From assembly GCF_900100535.1 (NCBI RefSeq), contig NZ_FNDG01000023.1:1-64000 (forward strand): a DNA stretch of 64,000 nt, in the 5' to 3' direction. The DNA comes from Phytopseudomonas flavescens (GTDB lineage Bacteria > Pseudomonadota > Gammaproteobacteria > Pseudomonadales > Pseudomonadaceae). Position numbers and translations under genes: made by a program. Below the pieces are notes generated by a model. The model made no database searches, was not told the origin of the DNA, and was given only the letters and a program-made list of their open reading frames with translations. Below, in pieces: positions 8,456-16,537 of this stretch (position 1 is the stretch's first letter; each line of letters starts with the position of its first letter).

Positions 8456-9072
8456 TGCTGACCCTGGCCCTGCTCGCCGGCGTCGAGCGCGGTGTCAACC
8501 GCGTGCTGGCGCTGGACAGCACCGCCCTGCCGCGCCTGGCCCGGCTCAATGGCCGGGTGATCGCGGTCGAATCGCGGGCACCGGCATTCCAGCTGTTCAT
8601 CCTCGCCGACGGCCAAGGCCTGCGCCTGGCCAGCCAATGGGCCGGGCCAGTCGACTGCACCCTGCGCGCGCCCGCCAGCGCCCTGCTGCGCCTGGCGCTG
8701 GCCAAGGACAAGCAGGCCGTGCTGCACACGCCGCAGGTCGACCTCGACGGCGACAGTGGTGCGTTGATGGAGCTGGCCGGTGTGCTGCAGGACCTCGAGC
8801 TGGACTGGGAATACGAGCTGTCGCGCTGGCTGGGCCCGGTCGCCGCGCCGCTGCTGGCCGGCCACCTGCGCAGCCGCACGGGCTGGACGCGGGACAACCT
8901 GCGCAGCCTGCAACTGAGCCTGGCCGATTACCTCAGCGAAGAATCCCGCACCCTGGTCGGCCGCCGCGAGGCTGAAGCACGCTTCGCCGAACTGGATGAC
9001 CTGAAACTTTCCCTCGACCGTCTCGGCGCGCGCATCGAGCGCCTCGCCCAACGCCATAAGCCCATCGCATGA
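8455..9072 (+). CDS. ubiJ: Ubiquinone biosynthesis accessory factor UbiJ (SCP2 domain)
   Basis: 205 residues; the ATG shares a base with the ubiE stop. The N-terminal ~110 residues resemble an SCP2 sterol-carrier fold (FQLFILADGQGLRLASQWAG, CTLRAPASALLRLAL). The C-terminus is helical and charged (EAEARFAELDDLKLSLDRLG, likely coiled coil). UbiJ helps assemble the soluble Ubi complex and binds the lipid intermediate. It is translationally coupled on both sides, to ubiE and to ubiB (ATGA overlap at 9069-9072). Confidence 0.92.
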   Translation: MLTLALLAGVERGVNRVLALDSTALPRLARLNGRVIAVESRAPAFQLFILADGQGLRLASQWAGPVDCTLRAPASALLRLALAKDKQAVLHTPQVDLDGDSGALMELAGVLQDLELDWEYELSRWLGPVAAPLLAGHLRSRTGWTRDNLRSLQLSLADYLSEESRTLVGRREAEARFAELDDLKLSLDRLGARIERLAQRHKPIA

Positions 9073-10676
9073 AGCTGCTTGCCGTTCGTCGTCTGTTGCG
9101 CATCCTCTACGTGGTCATTCGCTACCGCCTGGATGACCTGCTGTTCGCCCTGCCGCTGCCCTTCTGGCTGCGTGCGCCACGCGTCCTGCTGCCGTGGCGC
9201 TGGCTGCCGCGCAAGGCGTCGCCGCTCAACCGTGGCCAGCGCCTGCGCCTGGCACTGGAAGAGCTGGGGCCGATCTTCATCAAGTTCGGCCAGTTGCTGT
9301 CCACTCGCCGTGACCTGCTGCCGCCGGATATCGCCGATGAGCTGACCCACCTGCAGGATCGCGTACCACCGTTCGACCCGGCCAAGTCGATCGCCCTGAT
9401 CGAGGAGCAACTGGGCGTGCCGGTCAGCCAGGCATTCGCCCGCTTCGACAGCGAGCCCCTGGCCTCGGCCTCGGTCGCCCAGGTGCACGCCGCGCAGCTG
9501 AAGAGCGGCGAGGACGTGGTGGTCAAGGTGGTCCGCCCGGGCCTCAAGCCGGTGATCAAGGCCGACATGGCCTGGCTGTTCCTGCTCGCCAAGCTGGCCG
9601 AACGCGCCTCCGCCGAAGCCCGCCGCCTGCACCCGGTGGACGTGGTCAGCGACTACGAGAAGACCATCTACGACGAACTCGACCTGCTGCGCGAGGCTGC
9701 CAACGCCAGCCAGCTGCGGCGCAACTTCGAGGGCTCTGACCTGCTCTACGTGCCCCAGGTCTACTGGGACTGGTGCCGCCCCAAGGTGCTGGTCATGGAG
9801 CGCATCTACGGCATCCAGGTCACCGACCTGGCGACCCTGGCCGACCAGCGCACCGACATGAAACTGCTGGCCGAACGCGGCGTGGAGATCTTCTTCACCC
9901 AGGTGTTCACCCACAGTTTCTTCCATGCCGACATGCACCCGGGCAACATCTTCGTCAGCACGCGAACGCCGTGGAACCCGCAGTACATCGCCATCGACTG
10001 CGGCATCATCGGCAGCCTCACCCCCGAGGATCAGGACTACCTGGCGCGCAACCTGGTGGCCTTCTTCAAGCGCGACTACCGCAAGGTGGCGCAGCTGCAC
10101 ATCGATTCCGGCTGGGTGCCCCAGGAGACCCAGGTCAACGATTTCGAAGCGGCGATCCGCACCGTGTGCGAACCGATCTTCGAGCGCCCGCTCAAGGACA
10201 TCTCCTTCGGCCTGCTGCTGATGCGCCTGTTCCAGACCGCGCGACGCTTCAACATGGAGATCCAGCCGCAACTGGTGCTGCTGCAGAAGACCCTGCTCAA
10301 CATCGAAGGCCTGGGCCGCCAGCTATACCCGGACCTGGACCTGTGGACGACCGCACAGCCATTCCTCGAGCGCTGGATGCGCCAGCGCGTCAGCCCGCGC
10401 AACCTGCTGCACAACTTGCAGAGCCAGGTCGAGCAGGTGCCGCACCTGGCCAACATGACCCGCAGCCTGCTCGAGCGCATGGCCCAGCCCCATGCCAACG
10501 ATCCCCCGCCGCCATGGCGCGAGCGCGACGGCTGGACGCTGCGCCTGATCGGCGCGGCACTGATCGGCGGCGGCGTGGTGCTGGCCCTGGGCGTCGCCAG
10601 CCTGAGCGAACCGAGCCTGGCCTGGCCGGCCTGGCTGATGAGCGCCAGCGGTCTGTACCTGATCCTGCGCCGATAG
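9069..10676 (+). CDS. ubiB: Ubiquinone biosynthesis regulatory kinase-like UbiB
   Basis: 535 residues with the ATGA overlap to ubiJ. UbiB/ABC1/ADCK features are visible: the KxGQ segment FIKFGQLLSTRRDLLPP, the Ala-rich loop SASVAQVHAA, the catalytic-loop-like FHADMHPGNIF and the metal-binding IDCGIIG. Two hydrophobic helices close the protein (LRLIGAALIGGGVVLALGVA and the final LAWPAWLMSASGLYLIL). The family has ATPase activity tied to ubiquinone precursor handling at the membrane. Confidence 0.96.
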   Translation: MKLLAVRRLLRILYVVIRYRLDDLLFALPLPFWLRAPRVLLPWRWLPRKASPLNRGQRLRLALEELGPIFIKFGQLLSTRRDLLPPDIADELTHLQDRVPPFDPAKSIALIEEQLGVPVSQAFARFDSEPLASASVAQVHAAQLKSGEDVVVKVVRPGLKPVIKADMAWLFLLAKLAERASAEARRLHPVDVVSDYEKTIYDELDLLREAANASQLRRNFEGSDLLYVPQVYWDWCRPKVLVMERIYGIQVTDLATLADQRTDMKLLAERGVEIFFTQVFTHSFFHADMHPGNIFVSTRTPWNPQYIAIDCGIIGSLTPEDQDYLARNLVAFFKRDYRKVAQLHIDSGWVPQETQVNDFEAAIRTVCEPIFERPLKDISFGLLLMRLFQTARRFNMEIQPQLVLLQKTLLNIEGLGRQLYPDLDLWTTAQPFLERWMRQRVSPRNLLHNLQSQVEQVPHLANMTRSLLERMAQPHANDPPPPWRERDGWTLRLIGAALIGGGVVLALGVASLSEPSLAWPAWLMSASGLYLILRR

Positions 10677-10729
10677 CCAGCCTGCGCCCTGGCTGGCACA
10701 CTTGGCACCAGATAGAAGACGGAAGAGCA

Positions 10730-11131
10730 ATGAACGACTGGCTAGATGAAATCCACTGGAACGACGACGGCCTGGTGCCGGCCATCGCCCAGGATCACCA
10801 GACCGGGCGCATCCTCATGATGGCCTGGATGAACCGTGAAGCCCTTGCCCTGACCGCCAGCGAACAACGCGCCATCTATTGGTCACGTTCGCGCGGCAAG
10901 CTATGGCGCAAGGGCGAGGAGTCCGGTCACGTGCAGAAGCTGCATGAGCTGCGCCTGGACTGCGACGCCGACGTCATCGTGCTGAAGGTCGAACAGCTCG
11001 GCGGTATCGCCTGCCACACCGGTCGCGAAAGCTGCTTCTACCGGGTGTTCGAGCATGGCGCCTGGAAGACCGTGGATGCCATCCTGAAAGATCCGCACAC
11101 CATCTATGCACCGGAACACCGCCATGACTGA
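10730..11131 (+). CDS. hisI: Phosphoribosyl-AMP cyclohydrolase
   Basis: 133 residues from ATG 10730 (MNDWLDEIHWNDDGLVPAI) with GGAAGAG upstream. The metal/catalytic segments RLDCDADVIVLKVEQ and CHTGRESCFYR are intact. It opens the purine ring of phosphoribosyl-AMP in histidine biosynthesis (third step). A longer in-frame extension overlapping ubiB is possible but lacks family similarity. Its stop lies inside the start of hisE (8-nt overlap), so the two histidine functions, often fused in enterobacteria, are separate but coupled here. Confidence 0.96.
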   Translation: MNDWLDEIHWNDDGLVPAIAQDHQTGRILMMAWMNREALALTASEQRAIYWSRSRGKLWRKGEESGHVQKLHELRLDCDADVIVLKVEQLGGIACHTGRESCFYRVFEHGAWKTVDAILKDPHTIYAPEHRHD

Positions 11132-11459
11132 TACCCTCAAGCGCCTGGCCGAGGTGCTGGAGTCGCGCAAGGGCGCGGCGCCGGACAGCTCCTACGTGGC
11201 CAGCCTGTACCACAAGGGCCTGAACAAGATCCTCGAGAAGGTCGGCGAGGAGTCGGTGGAAACCATTCTTGCCGCCAAGGACGCCGCCAGCAGCGGTGAC
11301 TGCAGCGAGCTGATCTATGAAACCGCCGACCTGTGGTTCCACAGCCTGGTCATGCTGGCCGCGCTGGATCAGCATCCACAGGCGGTGCTGGACGAACTGG
11401 ATCGTCGTTTCGGCCTGTCCGGGCATGCGGAAAAAGCCGCGCGAAGCGACACTCAATAA
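11124..11459 (+). CDS. hisE: Phosphoribosyl-ATP pyrophosphatase
   Basis: 111 residues from ATG 11124 (MTDTLKRLAEVLESRKG). The MazG-like helices and metal-binding acidic residues are visible: EKVGEESVE, then ELIYETADLWFHSLVML. It hydrolyses phosphoribosyl-ATP to phosphoribosyl-AMP, supplying HisI. An ATG 18 nt upstream is in frame but would add residues not typical of the family. It is followed after 24 nt by tatA. Confidence 0.95.
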   Translation: MTDTLKRLAEVLESRKGAAPDSSYVASLYHKGLNKILEKVGEESVETILAAKDAASSGDCSELIYETADLWFHSLVMLAALDQHPQAVLDELDRRFGLSGHAEKAARSDTQ

Positions 11460-11483
11460 AGACTCTGACGAGGGCAATGCAGC

Positions 11484-11750
11484 ATGGGCATTTTCGATTG
11501 GAAACACTGGGTCGTCATCCTTATCGTCGTGGTGCTGGTGTTCGGCACCAAGAAGCTCAAGAATCTCGGCTCCGACGTCGGTGAGACCATCAAGGGTTTC
11601 CGCAAGGCGATGAACGAAGACGACGGCAAGCCGGCCGAACCTCAGGCCCAGCAGCCGCAGCAGCCTTATCAGCAGCAAGCGCCGCTGAACCAGCCGCATA
11701 CCGTGGAAGGCCAGGCCAGCAAGGTCGAAGAACCGCTGCGCAAGGATTGA
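11484..11750 (+). CDS. tatA: Twin-arginine translocase subunit TatA
   Basis: 88 residues. A short N-terminal membrane helix (WVVILIVVVLVFG) is followed by the TatA hinge FGTKKLKNLGSDVGETIKGF, an amphipathic helix and a Gln/Pro-rich tail. TatA oligomerises to form the protein-conducting pore for folded proteins. First of the tatABC set, with spacing of 9 nt to tatB. Confidence 0.95.
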   Translation: MGIFDWKHWVVILIVVVLVFGTKKLKNLGSDVGETIKGFRKAMNEDDGKPAEPQAQQPQQPYQQQAPLNQPHTVEGQASKVEEPLRKD

Positions 11751-11759
11751 GGCCAGAGC

Positions 11760-12173
11760 ATGTTCGGTATCAGTTTCAGCGAGTTGCTGCTGGTCGGGCT
11801 GATCGCCCTGCTGGTGCTCGGCCCCGAACGCCTGCCCGGCGCCGCACGCACCGCAGGCTTGTGGATAGGCCGCATCAAGCGCAGCTTCAATGCGATCAAG
11901 TCGGAGGTCGAGCGCGAAATCGGCGCCGACGAAATCCGGCGCCAACTGCATAACGAACGCATCCTCGAACTGGAGCGGGAAATGCAGGCGGTGAAGAACG
12001 ATATCCTGCCACCGAGCCCTCCCGCCCCGCAGGCGCAGACACCGCCACCCACGCCGTATTCGGCGCCCGCCGCCGAGCCCGCTGCGACAGCCGCCGCTGT
12101 GCCCGAGCCCACGTTCAGCAGCGCGCCAACCTCGACGCCCGTCGCCAGCCAGGACAAGACGCCGCAACCATGA
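11760..12173 (+). CDS. tatB: Twin-arginine translocase subunit TatB
   Basis: 137 residues. It starts MFGISFSELLLVGLIALLVL, followed by GPERLPGAARTAG, the TatB version of the hinge. A charged amphipathic helix and a long Pro/Ala-rich low-complexity tail (PSPPAPQAQTPPPTPYSAP) complete it. TatB with TatC forms the receptor for twin-arginine signal peptides. It overlaps the tatC start by 4 nt (ATGA). Confidence 0.95.
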   Translation: MFGISFSELLLVGLIALLVLGPERLPGAARTAGLWIGRIKRSFNAIKSEVEREIGADEIRRQLHNERILELEREMQAVKNDILPPSPPAPQAQTPPPTPYSAPAAEPAATAAAVPEPTFSSAPTSTPVASQDKTPQP

Positions 12174-12958
12174 GTCGACTCTCCGACAACGACCAGGAAA
12201 TGCCGCTGGTTTCCCATCTCGCCGAGTTGCGCACGCGCCTGCTGCGCTGCGTGGCAGCGATCTTCCTGATATTCGCCGGCCTGTTCTACTTCGCGCAGAA
12301 GATCTACACCCTGGTTTCCGCCCCGCTGCGCCAGTACCTGCCGGAAGGCGCGACGATGATCGCCACCGACGTGGCCTCGCCGTTCCTCACCCCGTTCAAG
12401 CTGACCATGATCGTCGCGGTGTTCCTGGCCATGCCGGTGATCCTGCACCAGGTCTGGGGCTTCATCGCGCCGGGGCTGTACCGGCACGAGAAACGCATCG
12501 CCATCCCCCTGCTGATCTCCAGCATCATCCTGTTCTACGCCGGCATGGCCTTCGCCTACTTCCTGGTCTTCCCGATCATCTTCCACTTCTTCGCCAGCGT
12601 GACGCCCGAAGGCGTGTCGATGATGACCGACATCGCCAGCTACCTCGACTTCGTGATGACGCTGTTCTTCGCCTTCGGCGTGGCCTTCGAGATTCCCGTG
12701 GCCGTGGTGCTGCTGGTCTGGATCGGCGTGGTCGATGTCCAATACCTGCGCAAGATCCGCCCCTACGTGATCATCGGCTGCTTCGTGGTCGGCATGATCC
12801 TGACGCCACCGGACATCTTCTCGCAGACCCTGCTGGCGGTGCCGATGTGGCTGCTGTTCGAGCTGGGCATCATCGCCGGCAGCCTGATCCGTACGCGGCG
12901 CGGCGAGCCCGACGACGAGGAAACGCCGGCCGACCAGCCGCCCAGCACGCAAGCATGA
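12170..12958 (+). CDS. tatC: Twin-arginine translocase subunit TatC
   Basis: 262 residues with six predicted membrane helices. The conserved N-terminus MPLVSHLAELRTRLLRC and the segment LTPFKLTMIVAVFLAMP are typical of TatC. It ends in a charged tail. TatC is the signal-peptide-binding core of the Tat translocon. The stop overlaps the start of the following methyltransferase gene (ATGA at 12955-12958). Confidence 0.97.
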   Translation: MSRLSDNDQEMPLVSHLAELRTRLLRCVAAIFLIFAGLFYFAQKIYTLVSAPLRQYLPEGATMIATDVASPFLTPFKLTMIVAVFLAMPVILHQVWGFIAPGLYRHEKRIAIPLLISSIILFYAGMAFAYFLVFPIIFHFFASVTPEGVSMMTDIASYLDFVMTLFFAFGVAFEIPVAVVLLVWIGVVDVQYLRKIRPYVIIGCFVVGMILTPPDIFSQTLLAVPMWLLFELGIIAGSLIRTRRGEPDDEETPADQPPSTQA

Positions 12959-13662
12959 ACCTGCTGCTGCTCGAGGACGGCGACTTCATCGCCGCTGACC
13001 GCGTGCGCCTCGATGGACGGCGCCTGATCCACCTGCATGAAGTGCACCGTGCCGAAAGCGGTGACACGCTGCGGGTCGGCCGCCTCGGCGGCGACATGGG
13101 CCGCGGCCAGCTGCTGCAACTGGACGCCAACGGCGCCGAGCTGCAGGTCAGCTTCGACCAGCCGCCACCGGCCAAGCTGCCGCTTACCCTGCTGCTCGCT
13201 TTGCCGCGCCCGAAGATGCTCAAGCGCGTGCTGCAGAGCGCCGCCGCCATGGGCGTGCCACGGCTGATTCTGCTCAACAGCTACCGGGTGGAAAAGAGCT
13301 TCTGGCAGACCCCTTTCCTCGAGCCGGCGGCGATTCGCGAGCAGCTGATTCTCGGCCTGGAACAGGCACGCGATACGGTGCTGCCGGAGGTGCTCCTCGA
13401 GAAGCGCTTCAAGCCCTTCGTCGAGGATCGACTGCCAGGCCTGGCGGCCGGCACCCTCGGCCTGGTGGGTCATCCTGGCGACTACCCGGCCTGCCCCCGC
13501 GCCGTCCAACAGCCGGTGACCCTGGCCATCGGCCCGGAAGGCGGGTGGATCCCCTACGAGGTGGACAAGCTGGCCGAGGCCGGCCTGCAGCCCGTGCAGC
13601 TCGGCGAGCGTATTCTGCGGGTGGAAACGGCGGTTACTGCGCTATTGGCCAGGTTGTTCTGA
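12955..13662 (+). CDS. RsmE-family 16S rRNA m3U methyltransferase (tatC-linked paralogue)
   Basis: 235 residues from the ATG overlapping the tatC stop. SPOUT-type RsmE features: ALPRPKMLKRVLQSAAAMGV, LNSYRVEKSFW, the SAM-binding knot IGPEGGWIPYEVDKL and LGERILRVETAVTALLARL. RsmE methylates U1498 of 16S rRNA. In Pseudomonas a member of this family follows tatC in addition to another copy elsewhere, so this may be the second paralogue; its exact target is inferred. Confidence 0.85.
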   Translation: MNLLLLEDGDFIAADRVRLDGRRLIHLHEVHRAESGDTLRVGRLGGDMGRGQLLQLDANGAELQVSFDQPPPAKLPLTLLLALPRPKMLKRVLQSAAAMGVPRLILLNSYRVEKSFWQTPFLEPAAIREQLILGLEQARDTVLPEVLLEKRFKPFVEDRLPGLAAGTLGLVGHPGDYPACPRAVQQPVTLAIGPEGGWIPYEVDKLAEAGLQPVQLGERILRVETAVTALLARLF

Positions 13663-13708
13663 GTGGTCGCTCGTGGGCAGCTCAATGGCGCATGCCGCGG
13701 TCATTCCC

Positions 13709-13784
13709 GTAGGGTGGACAATGCTCTTTTTGTCCACCATTGCGATTGCAGAACGGTGGATGGGTGAAGCGTCATCCACCCTAC
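13709..13784. repeat. TAGGGTGGA / TCCACCCTA inverted repeat, copy 1
   Basis: Starts GTAGGGTGGACAATGCTC and ends GCGTCATCCACCCTAC, with an inner pair GTCCACCAT / ACGGTGGAT. One of five related units in the window (others near 18.9, 43.4, 44.7 and 60.1 kb). It sits between the rsmE paralogue and the acyltransferase gene. Nothing else is seen in this 259-bp gap. Confidence 0.75.
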
Positions 13785-13921
13785 AATTGGATGTCCGCTT
13801 CTGCCCTACCAAAGCCATCGCTTATCAACGGGACATCCGGTAACGCCTTGCTCACCGCACCGATTTGGCGCCAGCATCCTGTCTGCCTATGATGAACACC
13901 TCGCGCCCACAAGGAGCCGCC

Positions 13922-14815
13922 ATGCGCCGCCTGCTCACCGGCCTCACCGTCATCTTCCTGCTGCTGTCCAACACCCTGATTCTGATCGGGCCGATGCTGC
14001 TCATCGCCCTCGGCAAGTTCGTGCTGCCGGGCAAGGCCCTGAAAGCCAGTTGCTCGCGCCAGGTCATGTGGGTCGCCGAGTTCTGGGCAGAAAACTGCAA
14101 GCGCATCTTCGCTGCGCTCACCCCGACACGCTGGGATATCCGCGGCGGCGGCGAGCTGCGTCAGGACACCTCCTACCTGATCATCAGCAATCACCAGTCG
14201 TGGGTCGACATCCCGGCGCTGGTGCAGGCGTTCAACCGCAAGACGCCCTACTTCAAGTTCTTCCTCAAGCAGCAATTGATCTGGGTACCCTTTCTCGGCC
14301 TGGCATTCTGGGCGCTGGACTACCCGTTCATGAAGCGCTATTCGAAAGCCAAGCTGGAGAAGCATCCACACCTCAAAGGCCAGGACCTGGATATCACCCG
14401 CCGCGCCTGCGAGAAGTTTCGCGATCTACCGGTCACGGTCGTCAACTACCTGGAGGGCACGCGCTTCACCCCGGCCAAACAGGCGCAGCAGGGCTCGCCC
14501 TATCGCTACCTGCTCAAGCCCAAGGCCGGCGGCGTGGCCTTCGTGCTGGCGGCGCTGGGGGAACAACTGGACGCCATCCTCGACGTCACCATCGTCTACC
14601 CGGAAGGCACGCCGCCCGGTTTCTGGAAGCTGATCAGCGGCCAGGTGCCACGGGTCATCATGGATATCCGCACACGCGCACTCGAGCCTGCGCTGTGGCA
14701 GGGCGACTACCAGAACGACGCCGAATTCCGCCTGTACGTGCAGGCCTGGGTCAGCGCTCTGTGGGAAGAGAAGGATGCGCTGATCGCCCGGTTGAAACAG
14801 CAAGCCACGCGCTGA
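13922..14815 (+). CDS. 1-acylglycerol-3-phosphate-type acyltransferase (YihG/PlsC family)
   Basis: 297 residues from ATG 13922, chosen because an AAGGAG site lies 6 nt upstream; an in-frame start 57 nt earlier has none. An N-terminal membrane helix (LTVIFLLLSNTLILIGPML) precedes the acyltransferase motifs: NHQSWVD (HX4D type) and NYLEGTRFT (EGTR). The family moves acyl chains onto lysophosphatidic acid or related lipids at the inner membrane. It appears to be a single-gene unit between repeats and the convergent VOC gene. Confidence 0.88.
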   Translation: MRRLLTGLTVIFLLLSNTLILIGPMLLIALGKFVLPGKALKASCSRQVMWVAEFWAENCKRIFAALTPTRWDIRGGGELRQDTSYLIISNHQSWVDIPALVQAFNRKTPYFKFFLKQQLIWVPFLGLAFWALDYPFMKRYSKAKLEKHPHLKGQDLDITRRACEKFRDLPVTVVNYLEGTRFTPAKQAQQGSPYRYLLKPKAGGVAFVLAALGEQLDAILDVTIVYPEGTPPGFWKLISGQVPRVIMDIRTRALEPALWQGDYQNDAEFRLYVQAWVSALWEEKDALIARLKQQATR

Positions 14816-14840
14816 ACCCGCTATCGCTCAGCTTGCGGCC

Positions 14841-15275
14841 CTAGTCCGGCAGTGTCATGTGGCCGGACTCATCAAGCGGTGCGAAGGGGTTGTGCGCCAA
14901 TTCCCAGAGGTGGCCGTCCGGGTCGGCGAAGTAGCCGGAGTAACCGCCCCAGAACACCTTCTCGGGCGCCTTGACCTGACGAGCGCCCGCCGCAACAGCG
15001 AGCCCCATGGCCGCGTCAACGGCCTCCGGGCTTTCCAGGTTGTGCGCCAGGGTGATGCCGGAAAAGCCGGCCGGCCCGACTTCGGGCAGGTTGGCATCCT
15101 TGGCCAATTCACTGCGCGAGAACAACCCCAGGGCGAGCCCCTTCAGCTTGATGAAGACGATCTGCTCCTGGGATGCGGACGAGCGCGTCCAGCCCAGTCG
15201 TTCGTAGAAGGCGGCGCTGGCCTGTACATCGGCAACGCCCAGGGTGATCAAGGAAATACGCCGGTCAAAGCTCAT
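14841..15275 (-). CDS. VOC (glyoxalase / bleomycin resistance-like) family protein
   Basis: 144 residues from ATG 15275, with a GGAGC ribosome site. Paired beta-alpha-beta-beta-beta modules are recognisable: ISLITLGVADVQASAAFYERLGW near the start and GGYSGYFADPDGHLWELAHNP near the end, which holds the metal-binding Glu. VOC proteins include lyases, dioxygenases and drug-binding proteins; the substrate cannot be told. Convergent with the acyltransferase gene. Confidence 0.82.
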   Translation of the reverse strand: MSFDRRISLITLGVADVQASAAFYERLGWTRSSASQEQIVFIKLKGLALGLFSRSELAKDANLPEVGPAGFSGITLAHNLESPEAVDAAMGLAVAAGARQVKAPEKVFWGGYSGYFADPDGHLWELAHNPFAPLDESGHMTLPD

Positions 15276-15391
15276 AAGGTGCTCCTGCAGATAAGTCAGA
15301 CCCAACGCCATCGTCGGGTACTGCGCGCGGCATGGCCCATGCTGCGGTTCATCGCCGATGTCCGGCCAGGCGCTACGGCATGGCGCCCCCA

Positions 15392-16024
15392 TCAGAAGCG
15401 GTACAGCCATGCAACGCCCGGATAGTCGGCAAACGCACTTGGGAAGAGAACGTCACCGCGGTACAAGGGGTTATCGAGTCGCGTCCAGGCTGGCTCAAAA
15501 TCAGCAGCCTGGGTCTTGATGGCCTCAGCGAGCAGCGTGGTGCAATATCGATGTGGCTGGCTGCGGACATCCAGCACGAATGGCGCTCCGATCGTATCGT
15601 GCAGCATTCGAGCGGCCGCCTGTTTCTGATCGGCGTTCAGGAACTCGGGACGCGCGATCGCAAAATGGCGCGCCAACGCAGGCTGCAGAAAGTCCTCGAG
15701 CGTACTGATCAGGACTTGATTCAGGCGTTGCGGGTCATCATCGGTGGTGGCGTGTACCACCAGCACCTGCGGCTCGGTGGCGACCACCATGCCGATATGC
15801 GAATAGTCGCCATCGCTCAGTTGATGCACCAGTCGGCTGTCTGCCGAATGCCCGAGGCGAAACAGCCAATCCCCCGTCTGCAGCGCCGGCAGTTGGCTCA
15901 GGTCCGGCCCGCCGCTGACTACCGGCTCCGCCTTTGTCGAGCACCAGAGCACAACCAACCCTGCCAGCATGAATGCGAACGCCAACAGCCACAGGAAACG
16001 CTGCCTCAGAGGCGCACCTTCCAC
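15392..16024 (-). CDS. YiiX-like permuted NlpC/P60 (C92-type) amidase or lipid hydrolase
   Basis: 210 residues from GTG 16024. An N-terminal hydrophobic helix (FLWLLAFAFMLAGLVVLWC) is followed by the permuted papain-like core: TGDWLFRLG, DGDYSHIGMVV with the likely catalytic His, and YCTTLLAEA with the likely nucleophile Cys. Families with this layout act on peptidoglycan-like or lipid amide/ester bonds. The start overlaps the upstream lipoprotein gene by 19 nt, so the two are probably co-transcribed and coupled. Confidence 0.75.
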   Translation of the reverse strand: MEGAPLRQRFLWLLAFAFMLAGLVVLWCSTKAEPVVSGGPDLSQLPALQTGDWLFRLGHSADSRLVHQLSDGDYSHIGMVVATEPQVLVVHATTDDDPQRLNQVLISTLEDFLQPALARHFAIARPEFLNADQKQAAARMLHDTIGAPFVLDVRSQPHRYCTTLLAEAIKTQAADFEPAWTRLDNPLYRGDVLFPSAFADYPGVAWLYRF

Positions 16025-16410
16025 TGATCATCCACCTTGGTCAGGCGTACCGACTCGGTCTTGGCGGGCACATCGGCTTTCTTGAAGGTGATGGTGACCT
16101 GAGTGGTCGCCTGGGTCTTGTCGTCGTTGTAGGTGGCTTCGCCAGCCTTCACCTCGTCGACGCCGCCCAGCGTGGCCGCCATTTCGGCCCGCTTGGCGAC
16201 GGCCATCTTCAACTTGCCGCGCACCATCTCTTCGGCACCTTCGCCGGCATCGGCCGGCACGGCAATCAACTTGAACATGGCATCTGCGTCATTGGAAAAC
16301 GACGCCTCGATGAACGACTCGGCGACCGTCTCGGGTGAGCCACCCGATGAGCAGGCGACAAGCAGCACGGATGTGGCGAGCACGAGGAAACTACGGTAGA
16401 GAGCGGCCAT
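16006..16410 (-). CDS. DUF4878-like lipoprotein
   Basis: 134 residues from ATG 16410, with AAGGATC upstream. The signal peptide ends in a lipobox (LLVACSSGGSPETVA), so it is probably lipidated on Cys. The mature part resembles the NTF2-like DUF4878 fold (AESFIEASFSNDADAMFKLI, VRLTKVDDQWKV). Function is unknown. It overlaps the downstream amidase-like gene. Confidence 0.8.
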   Translation of the reverse strand: MAALYRSFLVLATSVLLVACSSGGSPETVAESFIEASFSNDADAMFKLIAVPADAGEGAEEMVRGKLKMAVAKRAEMAATLGGVDEVKAGEATYNDDKTQATTQVTITFKKADVPAKTESVRLTKVDDQWKVRL

Positions 16411-16537
16411 GAACGATCCTTGCAGGCAGTGGGGGCGCTGAGCGCGCACCGAAAAGGGCGCACAGTGTAACGCTCGCAGCGCTCTGCCGAAACAACACCG
16501 CCCGGATCGGCGAGGCCCCTGGGGCCCCGCCGGGCGC

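Noticed and set aside
10677..10697. GCCAG...CTGGC hairpin after ubiB as a terminator
   Set aside because: Short stem with no T-run, and hisI follows closely in the same direction.
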